From positions 47,600,183 through 47,664,182 of the forward strand of contig BRKX01000011.1 of assembly GCA_026008535.1 (NCBI GenBank): 64,000 bases of DNA, in the 5' to 3' direction. The DNA is from Perilla frutescens (taxonomy: Eukaryota > Streptophyta > Magnoliopsida > Lamiales > Lamiaceae). The translations under genes were made by a program, and so were the position numbers. A model generated the notes under the pieces. It did not search any database, had not been told where the DNA came from, and was given only the letters and a program-made list of their open reading frames with translations. Shown here piece after piece: positions 58,655 through 64,000 of this stretch (position 1 is its first letter; each line of letters starts with the position of its first letter).

Positions 58655-60007
58655 TCTATACATATAATAAAGTAAAATCGTAGGGGTAAAATTGTCATTA
58701 AAAAAAGTCTGTCAAAACTTAATTTAAAAAAATATTTCTTCTGTAAAATTTCAAAAATGTGGCGGTATTGCTATAGTGGCTTTATGATGCGCTCACAATT
58801 CCTTTGGACAAGGTTCGAATCTTACGAGCTATGCTCTTCTTTTTTTTTTCCTTTTTGAATGTTTTCCTTTTCAATTTTTTTTTCTTTTTCCTTTTGTTCA
58901 TTTCTTTCATTCTTTTTTAAAAATAAAATCCTTTTCAAATTTTCCCTCTTCCTTTTTTCCTTTTATTTTCTTTTGGATTTATTCTTTTATTTCTATTCAT
59001 TTTCATTTTTTTTTCCTTTTATTATTTAATATTTTCTTGATAGATGATGAAGCTTACCATTTTTTAAATATTAACACTAATTCTCTTTCCTTTTATTTCC
59101 TTTTCAATGTTTTTACTTTTAATTTTTCTTTATTTTCTTCTATTTATATCATTTTCAATTTTTTTCTTTTATTTCTTAACAATTTTTAGATACATAGCTT
59201 GTCATTTATTTTGATAATTAACATGAATTCTATTATTTTTCATTTTTTCCCTTTTAGAATTTTCTTTTTCTTTTTTCCCTTTCATTTTTGTTTTGGATCT
59301 TCTTTTTGATAAATCTACCCATTTCCAACTTTTTATTTTAGTATTTAATATTTTATAGGTACATAGACCACCATCTGTTTTGATAACTAACATTAATTCT
59401 TTTTCACTCAAAATATTAAAATAATTATTCATTCAAAGTAATTACATTTTTTGATGAAAATTTTGATCCTTGGAATCATAGTTATTTTGCATCTATAAAT
59501 AAAGTTTTCATAAAACACTTCAAATTAGATCTTATAATATTATTCTAATTAGTCATTTATCATGATTCGTAATATTTTCTTTAGTGTTTTAAAGCTCTTT
59601 AATTTGTCCCGTGTGCATATGTTGAGGAGGTGGAGATCAATAGATTGGTGATTTACATTAACCTTATAGTATGGTTATTGGTATACTTTGAAACTTAATA
59701 AAATTATACCAATAATAAGTCTTACTAATTTTTTCTTTTTTTCTTTTTCTTTTTTTGTTTAATTGATGTTGTGATATTTTGTAAAACTATATGCATATGT
59801 AATTATATATTTTTAAATATTAAACGTAATTTAAGAAATTTGAAGAATGTATCTAACCAATCATACTCTATATTCACATATAAATATTTTTGAGTGCATT
59901 TGAGACCCACAATATTTTCTAACTGAATTTCATTGTGGCCACATTCAAAATTTAAATTATTAATTTATAAATATTCAAACCCGTACAATGTACGGGAGAA
60001 ATACTAG
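58655..60007 (+). mobile_element. non-autonomous Helitron
   Basis: Starts a|tctatacatataataaagta and ends with the hairpin cccgtac-aat-gtacggg (59980-59996), then agaaata and ctag|t at 60004-60008. This fits Helitron rules: insertion between A and T, 5'-TC, 3' hairpin then CTRR. Length 1353 bp. The interior is poly-T/TTTTC-rich with no coding. A gttcgaatct word near 58813 resembles a tRNA B box. Confidence 0.88.
59980..60007 (+). terminator. Helitron 3' hairpin and CTAG end
   Basis: A 7-bp perfect stem with a 3-nt loop lies 7 nt before CTAG, the signal that ends rolling-circle transfer in Helitrons. Not a transcription terminator. Confidence 0.85.
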
Positions 60008-60189
60008 TTATATTTATACCCATTTCTTATTTATTGGAAGACGTCATAATTGTGCACACGTCATCTATTAACGTCAATAAATTTGGAGACACAACACATT
60101 TGATAATAGAAAATCTCAACGGTAAATAGTTGTATAGTTGCTGAATAGGAATCAAACCAGACAATAATTAACACTAACAATTTCCACAA

Positions 60190-61128
60190 GGGAATTTCTA
60201 AATACAACCTCCATTTTTCTCTTCACAGCCCCCGCTATTTTATAAAATATAAATATTAATATGATAATACTTATTTACCCCTGAACCCCCCAATACTTAA
60301 AACTATATCAAAACCCCTACACATATATAACCCCCTTTCAAACTAAAACCTTTTTTTTCTCTCCATCTCCAATGTGAACAGCGACTGCACAATTCAAAAT
60401 CTTTAATTTTTTATTGTATCGCATGTTTTTCTATCAAACTACATCTTCTCAATTCCTCTTATTTCTTTGATTTGTTTGATCTAAGATCAATCATTAAATC
60501 AACAATCATCAATTTATGTTCTAATGTTCATAGACCCGCAAAAATTAAGAACATAATATAATTTCAATTTCAGTCAAGGTGAATGGAGAGTGACTGAATA
60601 GAAACAGATTAACCACGCATAAATTGTAGATGCGGAGGAATAACAATTATTGTTCAAAATTTGGAGAAGGAAGACTTGGATTATTTTTGGTTAGAATGGG
60701 CAAAAAAATTAATTAATTTCAGATAACAATGTCGGCTACAAAGGATCTATATTCTGTATATCATGAACAAACTAATACATGCAGCCTTGTGAAGTTTTTT
60801 ATATTAATGGTGAAAAATTATATGACCATGGGAATATATTCGAATAAAAGATAGAAAGAAATTAGACTCTTTAATTTGTTCTATATATTCATATCATCAA
60901 TTAAGAATGAAAAGAAAAGGTGGCAGGGCAAATTGAAGTGCTGCACCGCCGTCGTGGTGGCTATGAATTGTATAGGTTTTTTTCCTTTTAGTTTATAGGA
61001 GTTGGAGGCTATGATAAAATTTTAGGTGTTAAATTAAGGGACATAAAAGTCATATCATATTAATTTTTATATATTTTTAAATAATAAGGGCTGTAAAGAG
61101 AAAAACAAAGGCTATGTTTAGAATTTCC
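60190..61128 (+). mobile_element. Mutator-type MITE, copy 1
   Basis: 939 bp. Ends gggaatttctaaatacaacc and ggctatgtttagaatttcc are inverted repeats, extending about 100 bp into the element. Flanked by a perfect 10-bp direct repeat atttccacaa (60180-60189 and 61129-61138), consistent with a 9-10-bp Mutator-type TSD. No coding sequence. Confidence 0.9.
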
Positions 61129-61138
61129 ATTTCCACAA

Positions 61139-61326
61139 CACATATATTGTCATAAAGAAAAGGTTAAAACAACATAAAATTAAAACACCCACACCTGAAA
61201 TTGGAGCCCAAAAGGGGAAAGAAAAACATGAAAGATAGCCTAAATTGAAAACCGGCCCAACAGAAAATGTTAAGAAGATTATATTTTTCTTTTCTTTGAA
61301 GAGAACACAGCTTGATATTAATTAAT
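61139..61326. other. spacer between the inverted elements
   Basis: About 190 bp of non-repeated AT-rich sequence. In a transcript of the whole locus it would be the loop of the hairpin. Confidence 0.7.
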
Positions 61327-62267
61327 GGGAAATTCTAAACATAGCCTTTGTTTTTCTCTTTACAGCCCCCATTATTTAAAAATATATAAAAATTAATATG
61401 ATAAGATTTTTATGTCCCTTAATTTAACACCTAAAATTTTATCATAGCCTCCAACTCCTATAAACTAAAAGGAAAAAAACCTATACAATTCATAGCCACC
61501 ACGGCGGCGGTGCAACACTTCAATTTGCCCTGCCACTTTTTCTTTTCATTCTTAATTGATGATATGAATATATAGAACAAATTAAAGAGTCTAATTTCTT
61601 TCTATCTTTTATTCGAATATATTCTCATGGTCATATAGTTTTTCACCATTAATGTAAAAACTTCACAAGGCTGCACGTATTAGCTTGTTCATGATATACA
61701 GAATATAGATCCTTTGTAGCCGACATTGTTATCTGAAATTAATTAATTTTTTTGCCCCTTCTAACAAAAAAAAATCCAGGTCTTCCTTCTCCAAATCTTG
61801 AACAATAATTGTTATTCCTCCGCATCTACAATTTATGTGTGGTTAATCTGTTTCTATTCAGTCACTCTCCATTCACCTTGACTGAAATTGAAATTATATT
61901 ATGTTCTTAATTTTTGTGGGTCTATGAACATTAGAACATAAACTGATGATTGTTGATTTAATGATTGATCTTAGATCAAACAAATCAAAGAAATAAGAGG
62001 AATTGAGAATATGTAGTTTGATAGAAAAACATGTGACACAATAAAAAAATTAAAGATTTTGAATTGTGCAGTCGCTGTTCACATTGGAGATGAAGAGAAA
62101 AAAAAAGGTTTTAGTTTGAAAGGGGGTTATATATGTGTAGGGGTTTTGATATAGTTTTAAGTATTGGGGGGTTCAGGGGTAAATAAGTATTATCATATTA
62201 ATATTTATATTTTATAAAATAGCGGGGGCTGTGAAGAGAAAAATGGAGGTTGTATTTAGAATTTCCC
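61327..62267 (-). mobile_element. Mutator-type MITE, copy 2 (inverted)
   Basis: 941 bp, nearly identical to copy 1 but in opposite orientation. Flanked by its own 9-bp TSD ttaattaat (61318-61326 and 62268-62276). Separate TSDs show two independent insertions rather than one inverted duplication. Confidence 0.9.
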
Positions 62268-62276
62268 TTAATTAAT

Positions 62277-62444
62277 TTCCTTGAATATTGGGACCAAGTT
62301 TCAGCCCAACTCATCAACTACAACGAAACAAAATGTAAATAAAAATAACAAAATTTGAACTTTTATAGTTGCAATATAGAAAACTTGAATTAATAATAAT
62401 AAAATAAATCGTTGCTTATTGCAACAAATAAATATATGATTTTA
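62277..62444. other. short AT-rich spacer
   Basis: No feature recognised between the inverted pair and the Copia-like remnant. Confidence 0.5.
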
Positions 62445-63085
62445 TAAGATGAGACTCACTCTCATAAAAGAGCATGAGACTTGGAGTCTATTGGAAATTT
62501 TGTAATATATGTGAGGGTGTTTATCTAGAATTTTCTAAGCTCTAGATACTAAAGGTTTGCTCTAATGGCAATTTTTCATTTTTGGAGGTTACACCATGAG
62601 ATTTAATTGTGAACAAGAGGTCTCACTTTGGAGCCTATAAAAGGTGACCTCATTCCTCATTTGTAGACTCACCAAAATCATTATCTCTTTTCTTCTTCTC
62701 TAGTTCTCTGCCTTCTCTTTGGGCAAGCTCGAGTTCTAGTTTTAGTTCTAATTCGATTTTTGAAAGTTGTGTTCTAAGTTTTCGAGTTCTAGCTCTCTTT
62801 AATCAAGCTCGAGCATAGTTTTCAGACTGCCGGAGAAAGTTTTGGTCTATCCGTTGTATCCTGGGAATCAAACGTTCATACGGAACGAATTTGGTTTAAG
62901 GAAACTGTGATCTTCACAGGCCTCGGGTTTCTAGAAATTTGCTTATATAATTTCGATATTTAAATTATTTTAAGTTGTTGATATTTTGATCTTCAACTAG
63001 TGTTGTTATTACGTTGTTACATTATTTTGTTCAGCTAGCTTTTATAATCTTAAACCAAATTCTTCATTGGAAAACCCTAGTTTTC
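62445..63085 (+). repeat. LTR/leader-like sequence of a Copia remnant
   Basis: Starts around tgagactcactctcataaaa. It has a strong TATA box, tataaaagg, at 62636-62644, then a CT-rich leader (cttttcttcttctctagttc). It is followed by a gag-like start. The second LTR is outside the window, so the limits are approximate. Confidence 0.5.
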
Positions 63086-63660
63086 AACATGTCTACTGAA
63101 TAGTCAAACAACAACGTCGCGGCTACTTGTTAAACATCAAATATTTTGTTGAGAATAGATAAAAAAAATTAGTGTATTTTGTGCATGTATTTCAGAATAA
63201 TGATATTTACAATCGAGGGCCGATATATATATACAACAAGAGAGATCTTAAACCACTCTTAACTGTCTAACTAACTTAGCTGCCAAAGATCTAACAAACT
63301 AACTAAGTTCTGCTAACTAACTGAGAAGCTACTCATGCATGCAGTAGCATGCACGCATCTATACTGCAAATACTACCACTGTTAGAATTGGAGCTATCAA
63401 TATTCTTGTTAATTATGCTAACAAACCGGAAAAAATTCAATGGTTTTGAATTTCAAACGGTAACAACAAAAGATGTTGTTCTACTTGACATTATTGAACA
63501 TTGCGAGGTTCTTGACTGAAGTCCCTCTGTCATTGGGAGTTGGGACCAATGCTGATGCTCAAGTTGTCACTACGTTTGATGCTTGAAATCACTCGGATTT
63601 CTTGTAGAAGAACTATGTGATGAACTGCTTAGTGGATACACTTTATAGAGTCATCATCAA
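63086..63660 (+). pseudogene. Copia gag remnant, interrupted
   Basis: An N-terminal piece (atgtctactgaatagtcaaa, with a stop at the fifth codon) is followed by an insert. Then come KFNGFEFQT and, after a frameshift, QQKMLFYLTLLNIARFLTE, DAQVVTTFDA, NHSDFL and KNYVMNCLVDTLY. This matches the common plant Copia gag pattern (WQQKMLFYL...HSDFL..NY). At least three stops and one frameshift. Confidence 0.8.
63145..63400. other. ~255-bp insertion in the gag remnant
   Basis: Foreign sequence between similar words, atcaaatattttgtt (about 63137) and atcaatattcttgtt (about 63399), that look like an imperfect target duplication. It contains aactaactaa and catgcatgcagtagcatgca runs. Family not recognised; a solo LTR end is possible. 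Confidence 0.4.
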
Positions 63661-64000
63661 TAACAATTTATTTGTATTGTTGTGACATTTCTTAATTATG
63701 AGACTATGGCATAATTTATTGATTAATTTGATGCCCGCAACCAATTAACAAAGGTTCGTGACCAAAACAGTCTGTCACATTGACTAATTAAATGACCAAG
63801 CATGATATGTTAAAGGTGCGTGTATTTTCTGTAATGCCTTCCTGTTGGTTGACCCATCTTCATCTTGACCCCGACTTGTGATGTGAGTTGAAACCATACA
63901 ATTTTATATGATTTTCTTTTTCTTTTTCTTCTTAATTTTTATAATGAGGATTAATACACGATTCTTGTGCATTTTTTATATGCAAATCACACAATGAAGC
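63661..64000 (+). other. continuation of the Copia remnant to the window edge
   Basis: No readable protein frame. Presumably decayed gag-pol sequence. Confidence 0.35.

Noticed and set aside
58740..58830. tRNA gene or SINE with A and B boxes
   Set aside because: A B-box-like gttcgaatct is present, but the A box is poor and no cloverleaf could be drawn. Kept only as a remark on the Helitron.

Overview
The window is plant nuclear DNA. The evidence is a 15-exon gene for the chloroplast import protein TIC110, two four-exon class III peroxidase genes, GT-AG introns, AT-rich intergenic DNA, and nested plant-type transposons of almost every class. Protein content and style suggest a eudicot, possibly an asterid. 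That placement is an impression, not a measurement.

Layout. 1-2.6 kb: three copies of a module carrying a 21-bp tandem repeat, then a broken CC-NLR resistance-gene fragment. 3.8-11.9 kb: a terminal-inverted-repeat (TIR) element split by a young Ty1/Copia retrotransposon (4333-11385, TSD TTTCT). 12.2-14.2 kb: a degenerate element holding long CT/CTT microsatellites and a hAT-derived insert. 14.5-16.1 kb: peroxidase gene 1 (minus). 16.4-17.2 kb: two small palindromic MITE-like elements. 17.8-20.9 kb: a CACTA (En/Spm) element with a broken tnpA-like gene. 20.9-25 kb: AT-rich spacer. 25.0-26.4 kb: peroxidase gene 2 (minus). 27.9-38.2 kb: a minus-strand Ty3/Gypsy Tat-lineage element (TSD ATAGA) with a spliced antisense extra ORF. 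38.3-44.7 kb: a decayed Helitron with Rep/helicase remnants and an LTR-like insert. 45.0-50.1 kb: two back-to-back elements bounded by (TA)n tracts. 50.7-57.7 kb: TIC110 (minus, intact). 58.7-60.0 kb: a non-autonomous Helitron with clear termini. 60.2-62.3 kb: two near-identical ~940-bp Mutator-type elements in inverted orientation. 62.4-64 kb: start of a decayed Copia element running off the window.

Only three host genes look functional: TIC110, a scaffold/channel component of protein import at the chloroplast inner envelope, and two secreted heme peroxidases that probably arose by tandem duplication. They share no evident pathway. The rest is transposon strata whose nesting can be partly ordered.

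Most worth a second look: a family of elements that sit inside TA microsatellites and carry iterated internal motifs; the giant inverted repeat at 60.2-62.3 kb as a possible small-RNA source; an apparent GC-AG intron next to a (GA)n tract in peroxidase gene 2; and the repeated 21-bp module that is open on both strands.
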